Shown here: positions 1-7,237 of the stretch, piece after piece
Layout: each line of letters starts with the position of its first letter
Numbering within the stretch: position 1 is the stretch's first letter
NCBI RefSeq assembly: GCF_001401155.1
Contig: NZ_LJRO01000090.1
Span: 248,001 to 312,000 of the forward strand
DNA from: Pseudomonas tremae
GTDB taxonomy: Bacteria > Pseudomonadota > Gammaproteobacteria > Pseudomonadales > Pseudomonadaceae
Direction: 5' to 3'
DNA length: 64,000 nucleotides
Position numbers and translations under genes: made by a program
The notes under the pieces: model-generated
What the model saw: the letters and a program-made list of their open reading frames with translations, nothing else
Databases searched by the model: none
What the model was told of the DNA's origin: nothing

Positions 1-69
1 ACAGCTTGCAGGGGCAGGGAACCCGCGTTTGCCTCTACTTGCCTTGTGCGGCAGGCAACTGAGGTTCCG

Positions 70-1080
70 TCATGTTTTACCCTGTGGCTTCTTTCTGGGA
101 GCTGCAGTTTTCTCGGGCTGATCAGCCTGCTGCTGCAGGTTTTCCAGAGCGATTTCCTTTTTGGTCAGCAGCAGTTCCAGCATCCGGTTCTGCTGTCGGG
201 CTTCGGTCAAACCCTGCTTGAGTGCTGCGTTTTCTTCCTGCGAGTTGCTTAACCTCTCTTCCAGTAGCGCGCATTGAGTGTGGGTGTGCTGCTGTTGTTC
301 TGCCGAGGCGGCAGCCTTTGCGCTGGCCCGGTTCAGGAGGTCCTTCTGGTCGTGCAGGTCGCGCAGGGTGCTGCGGTTTTCAGCCAGCAATCGCTCGTTG
401 TCACGATTCAGCTGGGTGATTTCTTCCTGGCGCATGGCAATGCTTTGTTGTGCCTGGCGCAACTCCATCTGCAATTGCTGAGTCTGCCCTTCATGGCGCT
501 GCTGTTCCTGTTCGCGCTGCTCCTTGATGGAGTTGCGATAGTGCTCCAGTGCCTCTCGGGCATGCAGGTGTTTTTCCTCAAGCGAATGAATCTGAGCGTC
601 TTTGTCTTGCAGGCGTGAATCCAGGTCCAGGTTGGCCTGGAGCAGTCTGGCGTGCTCGGTCTGGGCGTCTTGTAGTGTTTGTCGCGTCTGGAGCAGGGCG
701 GTTGCCTGACTGTCGACGGTGTCGTCACGTTGCTGCACGTGCTCCTGCAGTTCGCTTATCTGCTGTCGAGCGGATTCCAGCTGCTGCAGCAGTTTGGCGC
801 GCTCCGTCTGGTGCTCGTCGTACGCCTGGTCTATGCGTTCCTGAGCCTGCTCATCAAGCCGTTGGGCAAGGTGCGCGACCAGCGTACTTAATTCCTCATT
901 GATATCCGGCGCGGGTGCATGTGCGTTATCCAGCTCCTTGAGATAGCGATGAATCGTGGTTTTGGAGCCGGTATTGCCCATTTCGATGCGTACTGCATCG
1001 ATGCTTGGGTTATCGCCTCTGGCCAGCAATGCTGTCCTGGCTTTTTGCACCAATGCCTTGTTTACGCCGCCACGAGCCAT
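70..1080 (-). CDS. KfrA-like DNA-binding coiled-coil protein
   Basis: A 336-residue protein. The first roughly 70 residues have the look of the KfrA N-terminal DNA-binding domain (VRIEMGNTGSKTTIHRYLKEL). Residues from about 75 to 315 are a long Gln/Glu/Arg-rich coiled coil with few prolines, and the tail is basic (AAPRKKPQGK). KfrA of RK2-type plasmids binds its own promoter and forms filament-like assemblies that help partitioning; chromosomal relatives are common in Pseudomonas and their role is not settled. The start is supported by AGGAGAGAGC directly before the ATG. It is divergent from a tyrosine recombinase with 175 bp between them. I infer autoregulation through the inverted repeats in that gap. 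Confidence 0.8.
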   Translation of the reverse strand: MARGGVNKALVQKARTALLARGDNPSIDAVRIEMGNTGSKTTIHRYLKELDNAHAPAPDINEELSTLVAHLAQRLDEQAQERIDQAYDEHQTERAKLLQQLESARQQISELQEHVQQRDDTVDSQATALLQTRQTLQDAQTEHARLLQANLDLDSRLQDKDAQIHSLEEKHLHAREALEHYRNSIKEQREQEQQRHEGQTQQLQMELRQAQQSIAMRQEEITQLNRDNERLLAENRSTLRDLHDQKDLLNRASAKAAASAEQQQHTHTQCALLEERLSNSQEENAALKQGLTEARQQNRMLELLLTKKEIALENLQQQADQPEKTAAPRKKPQGKT

Positions 1081-1106
1081 GCTCTCTCCTACGATTTCGT
1101 ACTGTG

Positions 1107-1129
1107 GTATGTACTCTGTAATTACATAC
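1107..1129. promoter_or_regulatory. Inverted repeat, candidate KfrA operator
   Basis: GTATGTA and TACATAC form a perfect 7-bp dyad with a 9-nt spacer, 27 bp upstream of the kfrA-like ATG in an AT-rich gap. KfrA proteins are known to repress their own promoters, so an operator here is plausible. Binding is inferred, not shown. Confidence 0.35.
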
Positions 1130-1141
1130 TATATTATTTAG

Positions 1142-1167
1142 AATAAATTCATATATTTTGAATTATT
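1142..1167. promoter_or_regulatory. Second AT-rich inverted repeat between kfrA-like and integrase genes
   Basis: AATAAATTCA and TGAATTATT form an imperfect dyad with a 7-nt spacer in the most AT-rich part of the intergenic region. It lies about 90 bp from the integrase start and could be a promoter element or an operator for either gene. Confidence 0.25.
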
Positions 1168-1255
1168 TAACATGGGGTATTGGCGTATTATCCCGTGTCA
1201 GGCGGGTTCTACTGCCATCTTGTCTTTGTTATCGGTACACCTGCAGGCTTGATCC

Positions 1256-2215
1256 ATGAATGACGTTGATCGCTACATCGATGCGGCAACCCGTGACAAC
1301 ACGCGCCGCAGTTACCGGGCAGCCATCGAGCATTTCGAGGTGGCGTGGGGTGGGTTTCTGCCGGCGACCAGTGAAAGCGTGGCGCGTTACCTGGCCAGTT
1401 ATGCCGGCACGCTGTCGGTCAACACATTGAAGCTGCGCTTGTCAGCGCTGGCCCAGTGGCATATCAGTCAGGGTTTTGTCGATCCCACCAAAGCGCCCAT
1501 GGTGCGCAAGGTCATCAAGGGCATTCGGGCATTGCATCCTGCGCAAGAGAAGCAGGCCGAGCCCTTGCAGTTGCAAGACCTGGAGAAAGTCGTTGCCTGG
1601 CTGGACATCGAGGCGCGCGAGGCGAGCGCGCAGCATGATCAACCGCGTCTGTTGCGCTGCCGGCGGGATTCGGCGTTGATTTTGCTCGGGTTCTGGCGTG
1701 GGTTTCGCAGTGACGAGCTGTGCCGTCTGCAGGTGCAGGACGTCAAGGCTGTCGCCGGTTCCGGCATCAGTCTTTATCTGCCACGCAGCAAGGGGGATCG
1801 CGATAACCTGGGCAGGACCTACCAGACGCCTGCCCTGCAGCGGTTGTGCCCGGTTCACGCGTACATCGAGTGGGTCAACTGTGCTGCGCTCGTGCGCGGG
1901 CCGGTGTTCCGGGCGATCGATCGCTGGGGCAATATGAATGAGGACGGGCTGCACGCCAACAGCGTCATCCCGCTGCTACGTCAGGCCTTTGAACGTGCAG
2001 GCATCGCTGCCGAACATTACACCAGCCACTCGTTGCGCCGCGGTTTCGCAAGCTGGGCGCACAGCAATGGTTGGGACCTCAAGTCACTGATGGCTTACGT
2101 TGGCTGGAGGGACATCAAGTCGGCGATGCGTTACATTGATGCCGCGCCGTTCCCGAGCAATGCCGGGGTGGGGAGCGGCCTGAAGGTTTCTTCTATTGAT
2201 AAGCTTCCTTCATAG
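1256..2215 (+). CDS. Tyrosine recombinase / site-specific integrase
   Basis: A 319-residue phage-integrase-family enzyme. Residues 1-105 resemble the SAM-like core-binding domain (NTRRSYRAAIEHFEVAW). The catalytic domain shows Arg near residue 151 in FRSDELCRL, the HxxR motif at about 258-261 (HSLRRGF), a Trp in place of the usual second His in GWRDI, and the nucleophile Tyr near 293 (AMRYID). No excisionase, phage gene or flanking att repeat is recognisable, so it is not part of a visible prophage. It stands opposite a KfrA-like gene, a pairing I believe is recurrent in Pseudomonas, which suggests a resident recombinase rather than a fresh insertion. Its stop codon overlaps the OxyR-like site of ahpC. 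Confidence 0.85.
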   Translation: MNDVDRYIDAATRDNTRRSYRAAIEHFEVAWGGFLPATSESVARYLASYAGTLSVNTLKLRLSALAQWHISQGFVDPTKAPMVRKVIKGIRALHPAQEKQAEPLQLQDLEKVVAWLDIEAREASAQHDQPRLLRCRRDSALILLGFWRGFRSDELCRLQVQDVKAVAGSGISLYLPRSKGDRDNLGRTYQTPALQRLCPVHAYIEWVNCAALVRGPVFRAIDRWGNMNEDGLHANSVIPLLRQAFERAGIAAEHYTSHSLRRGFASWAHSNGWDLKSLMAYVGWRDIKSAMRYIDAAPFPSNAGVGSGLKVSSIDKLPS

Positions 2216-2248
2216 CGAAAAGCAATCGGCGACATCAGGTTTGCCAAT
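2212..2248 (+). promoter_or_regulatory. OxyR binding site upstream of ahpC
   Basis: Four tetramers spaced exactly 7 nt apart: ATAG (2212), CAAT (2223), ATCA (2234), CAAT (2245). The OxyR consensus is ATAG-N7-CTAT-N7-ATAG-N7-CTAT, so the match is 4, 3, 3 and 3 of 4 with perfect spacing. A TTGTCA at 2255 directly after could be a -35 element. The site lies 78 bp before the ahpC start and overlaps the end of the integrase gene. Confidence 0.7.
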
Positions 2249-2325
2249 GAGCGATTGTCATCGATCGTGCGTAAGCTTCACCCCATCGAATTCACAACCC
2301 ATCTAACCCATCAGGAGATATACCG

Positions 2326-2889
2326 ATGCCTATCATCAACAGCCAAGTAAAACCGTTCAAGGCTAACGCATTCAAGAACGGTAGTTTCGTTGAAGTTTCG
2401 GACGCTGACTTGAAAGGCAAGTGGTCTGTCGTATTCTTCTATCCGGCCGACTTCACCTTCGTTTGCCCGACCGAGCTGGAAGACCTGGCTGACAACTACG
2501 AAGAGTTCAAGAAGCTGGGCGTGGAAATCTACAGCGTGTCGACTGACACCCACTTCGCCCACGCTGCCTGGCATAGCACCTCGCCAGCCATTGGTAAAAT
2601 CCAGTACACCATGATCGGCGACCCTACGCTGACCATCTCGCGCAACTTCGACGTGCTGATCGAAGAAGCAGGCTTGGCGGATCGCGGTACTTTCGTGATC
2701 AACCCTGAAGGCCAGATCAAGATCGTCGAGCTGAACGATGGCGGTGTAGGCCGCGACGCTTCCGAGCTGCTGCGCAAGATCAAGGCTGCTCAGTACGTTG
2801 CTGCTCACCCGGGCGAAGTCTGCCCAGCCAAGTGGAAAGAAGGCGAGGCTACCCTGGCTCCGTCTCTGGACCTGGTCGGCAAGATCTGA
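2326..2889 (+). CDS. ahpC: Alkyl hydroperoxide reductase subunit C (2-Cys peroxiredoxin)
   Basis: A 187-residue typical 2-Cys peroxiredoxin of the AhpC/Prx1 class, the same length as the E. coli protein. The peroxidatic cysteine is C47 in [10 protein letters not shown] and the resolving cysteine is C166 in GEVCPAKW, the canonical positions. It reduces H2O2, organic peroxides and peroxynitrite in the cytoplasm and is re-reduced by AhpF, encoded 125 bp downstream. The start follows AGGAGATATACCG. The OxyR-type site upstream predicts peroxide induction. A hairpin after the gene probably makes ahpC transcript more abundant than the ahpC-ahpF readthrough. Confidence 0.97.
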   Translation: MPIINSQVKPFKANAFKNGSFVEVSDADLKGKWSVVFFYPADFTFVCPTELEDLADNYEEFKKLGVEIYSVSTDTHFAHAAWHSTSPAIGKIQYTMIGDPTLTISRNFDVLIEEAGLADRGTFVINPEGQIKIVELNDGGVGRDASELLRKIKAAQYVAAHPGEVCPAKWKEGEATLAPSLDLVGKI

Positions 2890-2950
2890 TTCGCATGAAT
2901 CGGCTGGGGGCGTTGAGCTCTTGAGCAAGTAAACCGCATCGCCCCACAAA

Positions 2951-2980
2951 ACGCCCGGGCGGTAATCGCCTGGGCGTTGT
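2951..2980 (+). terminator. Intergenic hairpin between ahpC and ahpF
   Basis: ACGCCCGGGCG and CGCCTGGGCGT form an 11-bp stem with one mismatch and a 5-nt loop, followed by TGTTATTT. The U tract is broken, so partial termination or 3-prime protection of ahpC mRNA is likely. Confidence 0.65.
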
Positions 2981-3014
2981 TATTTCTACCCTTTGTAAAA
3001 CAGGAAGTCGCCAC

Positions 3015-4577
3015 ATGTTGGACGCCAATCTTAAAGCCCAGTTGAAATCCTACCTGGAGCGGGTTACTCGCCCCATCGAGATCGTCGCGTCCCTTGATGA
3101 CGGCGCGAAGTCTCAGGAAATGCTCGCACTGCTGAACGACGTGATCAGTGTTTCCAAAGACGTCACCCTGAATGACAGCGGCACCGACGCACGTACGCCG
3201 TCGTTCTCGCTGAACAGCCCTGGTCACGATATCAGCCTGCGTTTTGCCGGTATCCCCATGGGTCACGAATTCACCTCGCTGGTCTTGGCGTTGCTGCAAG
3301 TTGGCGGCTACCCACCCAAGGTCAGTGCGGAAACCATCGAACAGGTTCGCGCTCTTCAGGGCGAGTTCCACTTCGAAACCTATTTTTCGCAGTCCTGCCA
3401 GAACTGCCCTGACGTTGTTCAGGCGCTGAACCTGATGGCAGTACTGAACCCTGGCATCAAGCATGTCGCTATCGACGGCGCGCTGTTCCAGGATGAAGTC
3501 ACCGACCGCAAGATCATGTCGGTGCCAAGCATCTACCTGAACGGCGAGCTGTTTGGCCAGGGCCGTATGGGCCTGGAAGAAATTCTGGCCAAGATCGACA
3601 CCGGTGCCGGTGCGCGTCAGGCTGAAAAGCTCAACGCCAAGCAGGCTTTTGATGTACTGGTGGTCGGTGGTGGGCCTGCCGGGTCGGCGGCTGCAGTCTA
3701 TGCGGCGCGCAAAGGCATTCGCACCGGTGTTGCAGCCGAGCGCTTCGGCGGTCAGGTGCTCGATACCATGGCCATCGAAAACTTCATCTCGGTGCAACAC
3801 ACCGAAGGTCCGAAGCTTGCTGTTGCGTTGGAAGAGCACGTCAAGCAGTACGAAGTCGACATCATGAACCTGCAGCGCGCCGACAAGTTGATCCCTGGCG
3901 CAGCCGGTGAGTTGCATGAAGTGAAGTTCGCCAGCGGCGCCAGCCTCAAGGCCAAGACCATCATCCTTGCCACCGGCGCACGCTGGAGGGAGATGAATGT
4001 TCCAGGTGAGCAGCAGTATCGCAACAAGGGTGTGGCTTATTGCCCACACTGTGACGGTCCGCTGTTCAAGGGCAAGCGCGTAGCGGTGATCGGTGGCGGT
4101 AACTCGGGTGTAGAAGCTGCTATCGACCTGGCAGGTATCGTGTCGCACGTGACGCTGCTGGAGTTCGACGTGCAGTTGCGCGCCGACGCAGTCCTGCAGC
4201 GCAAACTGCACAGCCTGCCTAACGTTACCGTGATCACCAGCGCGCAAACTACAGAGGTTACGGGTGACGAGCAGAAGGTCAACGGCCTGCGCTACAAGAA
4301 CCGCAACACTGGTGAAGAAATCACCATTGCGCTGGAAGGTATCTTCGTCCAGATCGGCCTGCTGCCTAACAGCGAATGGCTCAGGGGCTCCATCGAGCTG
4401 TCGCCGCGTGGCGAAATCGTGGTCGACTCTCGTGGCGAGACTTCAGTGCCAGGCATATTTGCTGCCGGTGACGTGACGGTTGCGCCTTACAAGCAGATCA
4501 TCATCGCCCTGGGCGAAGGTGCCAAAGCCTCCCTGAGCGCCTTTGACCATCTGATACGCACCTCTGCGCCGGCCTGA
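3015..4577 (+). CDS. ahpF: Alkyl hydroperoxide reductase subunit F
   Basis: A 520-residue NADH-dependent flavoprotein disulfide reductase that recycles AhpC. Residues 1-200 form the double thioredoxin-fold N-terminal domain with the redox pair C128/C131 in SQSCQNCPD. Residues from about 210 are thioredoxin-reductase-like: FAD-binding [19 protein letters not shown], the active-site CPHCDGP with C343/C346, the NADH-binding [17 protein letters not shown], and the second FAD motif GIFAAGDVT. The length matches the family (about 520). Start follows an AGGAAG box. It is co-directional with ahpC and ends at a strong bidirectional terminator. Confidence 0.97.
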   Translation: MLDANLKAQLKSYLERVTRPIEIVASLDDGAKSQEMLALLNDVISVSKDVTLNDSGTDARTPSFSLNSPGHDISLRFAGIPMGHEFTSLVLALLQVGGYPPKVSAETIEQVRALQGEFHFETYFSQSCQNCPDVVQALNLMAVLNPGIKHVAIDGALFQDEVTDRKIMSVPSIYLNGELFGQGRMGLEEILAKIDTGAGARQAEKLNAKQAFDVLVVGGGPAGSAAAVYAARKGIRTGVAAERFGGQVLDTMAIENFISVQHTEGPKLAVALEEHVKQYEVDIMNLQRADKLIPGAAGELHEVKFASGASLKAKTIILATGARWREMNVPGEQQYRNKGVAYCPHCDGPLFKGKRVAVIGGGNSGVEAAIDLAGIVSHVTLLEFDVQLRADAVLQRKLHSLPNVTVITSAQTTEVTGDEQKVNGLRYKNRNTGEEITIALEGIFVQIGLLPNSEWLRGSIELSPRGEIVVDSRGETSVPGIFAAGDVTVAPYKQIIIALGEGAKASLSAFDHLIRTSAPA

Positions 4578-4599
4578 TCACACAAAGCCGCGTAAACGC

Positions 4600-4632
4600 A
4601 AAAAGCCCCGTGAGCGATCACGGGGCTTTTTG
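4600..4632. terminator. Bidirectional terminator between ahpF and gloA
   Basis: AGCCCCGTGA and TCACGGGGCT form a perfect 10-bp stem with a GCGA loop. A run of A precedes it and a run of T follows, so it can terminate the two convergent genes. Confidence 0.92.
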
Positions 4633-4676
4633 TTGTGTTCGCTAATCGTTCTACAAAAGAGCGATCACGCGGAGCC

Positions 4677-5198
4677 TCAAAGCGGCGTCGGCTGGATGAT
4701 CTCAACCCAGTAGCCGTCCGGGTCCTTGATAAATGCCAGGCTGTTCATGCGACCGTCGGACAGGCGCTTCTGGAAGTCCACGCCCAGTGTTTCAAAGCGC
4801 TCGCAGGCGACCTTTACATCAGGTACGGACACGCAAATGTGGCCAAAGCCACGCGGGTCGCTGTTGCCGTTGTGGTAGGACGCTGTCGCATCGCTTTCGG
4901 TACCGTGGTTGTGGGTCAGTTCCAGAATGCCTGGAATCGACTTCATCCACTGGCCACGTGCCGCGTCGTCTTCCGGAATCTGGGTTTTATCGACCAGAGC
5001 AAGGAAATACAGGCTGAACTCGGCTTCCGGAAAGTCACGCTTTTCAACCAGGCTGAAACCGAGCACGCGGGTGTAGAAATCCAGTGAGCGGGTGATGTCC
5101 TTGACGCGCAGCATGGTGTGGTTGAACACAAATTGCCGGGTGGCCGCTTCTGGATCAGCCGTGACGCCCGGTAGTGTGTTGAGTTCGTGCAAGCTCAT
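4677..5198 (-). CDS. gloA: Lactoylglutathione lyase (glyoxalase I)
   Basis: A 173-residue glyoxalase I that isomerises the hemithioacetal of methylglyoxal and glutathione to S-lactoylglutathione. It has the vicinal-oxygen-chelate fold: FNHTMLRVKDITRSLDFY carries the first metal His, ELTHNHG the first Glu region, GFGHICVSVPDV the second His, and DPDGYWVEIIQP the last Glu. The longer insert relative to E. coli GloA (135 residues) is typical of the eukaryote-like, Zn-type enzymes also found in Pseudomonas. I chose the ATG at 5198 because GGAG lies 8 nt before it; a TTG-initiated extension to 5309 lacks support. Confidence 0.95.
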   Translation of the reverse strand: MSLHELNTLPGVTADPEAATRQFVFNHTMLRVKDITRSLDFYTRVLGFSLVEKRDFPEAEFSLYFLALVDKTQIPEDDAARGQWMKSIPGILELTHNHGTESDATASYHNGNSDPRGFGHICVSVPDVKVACERFETLGVDFQKRLSDGRMNSLAFIKDPDGYWVEIIQPTPL

Positions 5199-5350
5199 CA
5201 ATATTTCTCCAACATAATGTACAAGTATTGCCCAATGATACGGGGCAGGGCAGTCAGCACCAAACCCAGGCTCGGATAACACGGTTGCGCTCTTGCTCGT
5301 GGCGGGCAACAGGCTCAGAATTCTCGGTCACCTGTTATGGCGACCCGATC

Positions 5351-5908
5351 ATGATCTTTGCGCAATACCGACGTTTTTTGCCAAGCCTGTGTCTGTGCCT
5401 GCTGGCTGGCGCTGCGCCAGCCCATGCAACTGATGCAATGATCACCTGGCCCGCAGGCTGGGAGGTCGAATCATTGCCGGTCGAGGCAGGCGCAGCCGTT
5501 AAGCCGTCCGTGCAAGTCAGACAGCGCGCGGTTAAAAACGATCAAAATGGTAATCCCCTGATGGTGATGGAGCTTACCCAGACGCGGCTGACGCCTGGAC
5601 ACGAGGTGAATGTCTCGGGCGTGTTGCTGGAAATGCGCAAGTCGATTCAGGTCAATTTCGCCCGGAGTGGCTTGCAGAGTGCCTGCACCCATGTCCGTGA
5701 AAGCCGGTTAAGCGTCGTGCCGGCGCTGGAGACGACCTGCACCATCACCCAGAACGGTGTACATGTGCTGACCCAGACGCTGGTGGCGGCTGCCAGCAAA
5801 GAGATGGCCTGGTCGTTATCGTATGCGGGATCGGCAGAAGGCTATGCAGCCAACAAGGAGGAGGCGTTGCGTATCCGTGAGAGCCTGCAGTTGGGCGATG
5901 TGCAGTGA
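5351..5908 (+). CDS. Small exported protein, DUF4946-like
   Basis: A 185-residue protein starting at the ATG at 5351. Residues 1-26 are a clear signal peptide (hydrophobic LPSLCLCLLAGAAPAHA with an AHA cleavage site), so it is probably periplasmic. The mature part begins MITWPAGWEVESLP and has two cysteines (in SACTHV and TTCTIT) that could form a disulfide. I recall similar Pseudomonas proteins grouped as DUF4946; the function is unknown to me. An in-frame extension to 5228 exists but would bury the signal peptide. No operon partner; gloA is divergent. Confidence 0.75.
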   Translation: MIFAQYRRFLPSLCLCLLAGAAPAHATDAMITWPAGWEVESLPVEAGAAVKPSVQVRQRAVKNDQNGNPLMVMELTQTRLTPGHEVNVSGVLLEMRKSIQVNFARSGLQSACTHVRESRLSVVPALETTCTITQNGVHVLTQTLVAAASKEMAWSLSYAGSAEGYAANKEEALRIRESLQLGDVQ

Positions 5909-5925
5909 GCGTGTTTTTTCGCAGG

Positions 5926-6010
5926 CAAAAAGAAGCCCGCCGAGGCGGGCATGGGGCGCTATTCCTTTAGCGGTCTTCATCATCCTAGAACCCATGTGAA
6001 AAAAGTGTGA
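5926..6010 (-). ncRNA. Candidate small RNA with CsrA/RsmA-type hairpin
   Basis: On the minus strand a stem CGCTA/TAGCG presents the loop AAGGAA (5957-5972), the hairpin-loop GGA presentation favoured by RsmA/CsrA proteins, with a second AGGA about 20 nt upstream. Directly after comes a GC hairpin plus T-rich tail at 5929-5949. No ORF upstream on this strand needs that terminator. Only two GGA motifs are present and I see no GacA upstream activating sequence, so a classical RsmX/Y/Z gene is unlikely. The 5-prime end is a guess. Confidence 0.2.
5929..5949 (-). terminator. Rho-independent terminator, minus strand
   Basis: GCCCGCC and GGCGGGC form a 7-bp stem with a 2-nt loop, followed on the minus strand by TTCTTTTT. 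It is oriented against the DUF4946-like gene, so it would end a transcript coming from the 5.95-6.35 kb gap. Confidence 0.6.
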
Positions 6011-6349
6011 AGCTTGACCGGCCAATTCGAACCGTGCGTTTTTCTTGCACTGACGACCGCACTAACAAAGGTTTTATATTTCGTTACATTGGACAAACTG
6101 AATAATTGCTCTACCTTATTCAGGAAATGTTCAGTTTTGTCAGTGTGAAGTGAATCGCTTAAGCCACGTGTTTTATTGGCGTCATTATTTTCACGGTATT
6201 AATGTTGCTCGGCACGAAGTTTAGCGTTCCTTCGCGCTCGTCGACGCTTTCGCTATGAAAGCGGCAACACTCGGAAGCCGTCACCGTTAGGCGATGTTTG
6301 ATCAGGTGGCTGCACCGCGTGGATAATCAGCGGGCTCGCCAGGGCCTGT
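5953..6349. other. Intergenic region without a recognisable gene
   Basis: About 400 bp, AT-rich between 6060 and 6200. Six-frame reading gives no ORF with protein-like composition. A small hairpin CGCTTTC/GAAAGCG lies near 6245-6263. The minus-strand terminator at 5929-5949 implies some transcript starts in here. Confidence 0.5.
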
Positions 6350-6376
6350 AAAAAAAGCCCTGCAAGTGCAGGGCTT
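6350..6376 (-). terminator. Terminator of the mvaT-family gene
   Basis: AGCCCTGCA and TGCAGGGCT form a near-perfect stem; on the minus strand the hairpin is followed by a run of seven T. It lies 17 bp after the stop of the silencer gene. Confidence 0.9.
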
Positions 6377-6393
6377 CAGATGACGAAGTGCAA

Positions 6394-6756
6394 TCAGGCG
6401 CGAAGCCAAGAATCAACAGTGTCGACACCGTACTGCTCTTTCCAGGCTTTCAGGCCGCGGTGATTGCCGCCCTTGGTTTCTATCAGCTCGCCAGTGTGCG
6501 GGTTTTGATAAACCTTGACGACGCGTGCCCGGCGACGCTTTGGCCCGGCGGACGCAACCAGCGACGTTGAGCTGGAGGGGTCGAGGATAGCAATGATGTC
6601 ACGCAGGCTTTTGCCGTAGGTGCCCATCAGGTCCTGAAGCTTTTGCTCGAATTCAATCTCCTTTTTCAACCCGGCGTCATTCTTCAAGGTTTCCAGCTGT
6701 GCAAGCTGCTCTTGAAGGGCTTTCTCTGCTGCTCGAAACTCGGCAAGTCTGGACAA
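6394..6756 (-). CDS. mvaT: MvaT/MvaU-family H-NS-like silencer (TTG start)
   Basis: A 120-residue xenogeneic silencer. Residues 1-60 are the coiled-coil oligomerisation domain (SRLAEFRAAEKALQEQLAQL) and residues 75-120 the AT-hook-like DNA-binding domain with RRRARVVKVYQNPHTGE and KGGNHRGLKAWKEQYG. The family starts at MS(K/R)LAEF, which here is encoded by TTG TCC AGA. That TTG at 6756 has GGAG 8 nt upstream, whereas the upstream in-frame extension to 6894 is unlike the family. So the true start is TTG. Pseudomonads carry several paralogues; calling this one mvaT rather than another member is approximate. It binds AT-rich foreign DNA and could silence the accessory region in this window. Confidence 0.92.
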   Translation of the reverse strand: MSRLAEFRAAEKALQEQLAQLETLKNDAGLKKEIEFEQKLQDLMGTYGKSLRDIIAILDPSSSTSLVASAGPKRRRARVVKVYQNPHTGELIETKGGNHRGLKAWKEQYGVDTVDSWLRA

Positions 6757-7108
6757 GTAATACACTCCAACAATGTAATGGCTGTTGTCAGCCCAATAAA
6801 ACGATGAGACAAAACTGTCTGACTGATTGGCTCGTTCGGTCTTGCCCTCGGCCTGCGGTTTCCAGGATGAAACTTGGACTTTTCGGCGTATCATTGTACA
6901 GGCAGAGGGTGTTTATAACTCAGTAGCGCGCAAATAATGCACCTTTTTTGCCAGTTAGAAAATAGTATTTTTCAAATTCCTTAAATGCTGACCGTGTGCG
7001 CCGTTGGATATAGACCCTCGGGTCGGTGTATTCAAGCGAGGTGGTTTGTAAGTTATTTCTGATAGTAGACGAGTATTGAAAACGTGCCAGATTGACACCG
7101 TGCAGCAT
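6757..7108. other. Upstream region of the mvaT-family gene
   Basis: About 350 bp, AT-rich, carrying the promoter of the silencer gene on the minus strand. I could not settle on a -35/-10 pair. Short ORFs here (for example minus strand 6920-7171) have no protein-like features. Confidence 0.5.
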
Positions 7109-7147
7109 AAAAAAGAAACATCTGACAGACACTGTGACTGTCAGATT
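7109..7147 (-). terminator. Terminator of the HEAT/TPR gene
   Basis: ATCTGACAG (7120-7128) and CTGTCAGAT (7138-7146) form a perfect 9-bp stem. On the minus strand it is followed by GTTTCTTTTTTAT, so it terminates the gene ending at 7238. Confidence 0.75.
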
Positions 7148-7237
7148 CGGACTGCGCAAAGGAGGTGGCAATGTCTGCAGGTAACGGGCTGGCAGGCGGG
7201 CAGCGGTGTCAGGGTGGCCTTTTGCCGCAATCCGGTC

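Noticed and set aside
2805..4247. A 480-codon minus-strand frame opposite ahpF
   Set aside because: Fully antisense to a well-supported ahpF gene, no ribosome binding site, composition not protein-like.
5926..6010. Annotation of the small RNA candidate as rsmX/rsmY/rsmZ
   Set aside because: Only two GGA motifs and no TGTAAG-N6-CTTACA type upstream element are present.
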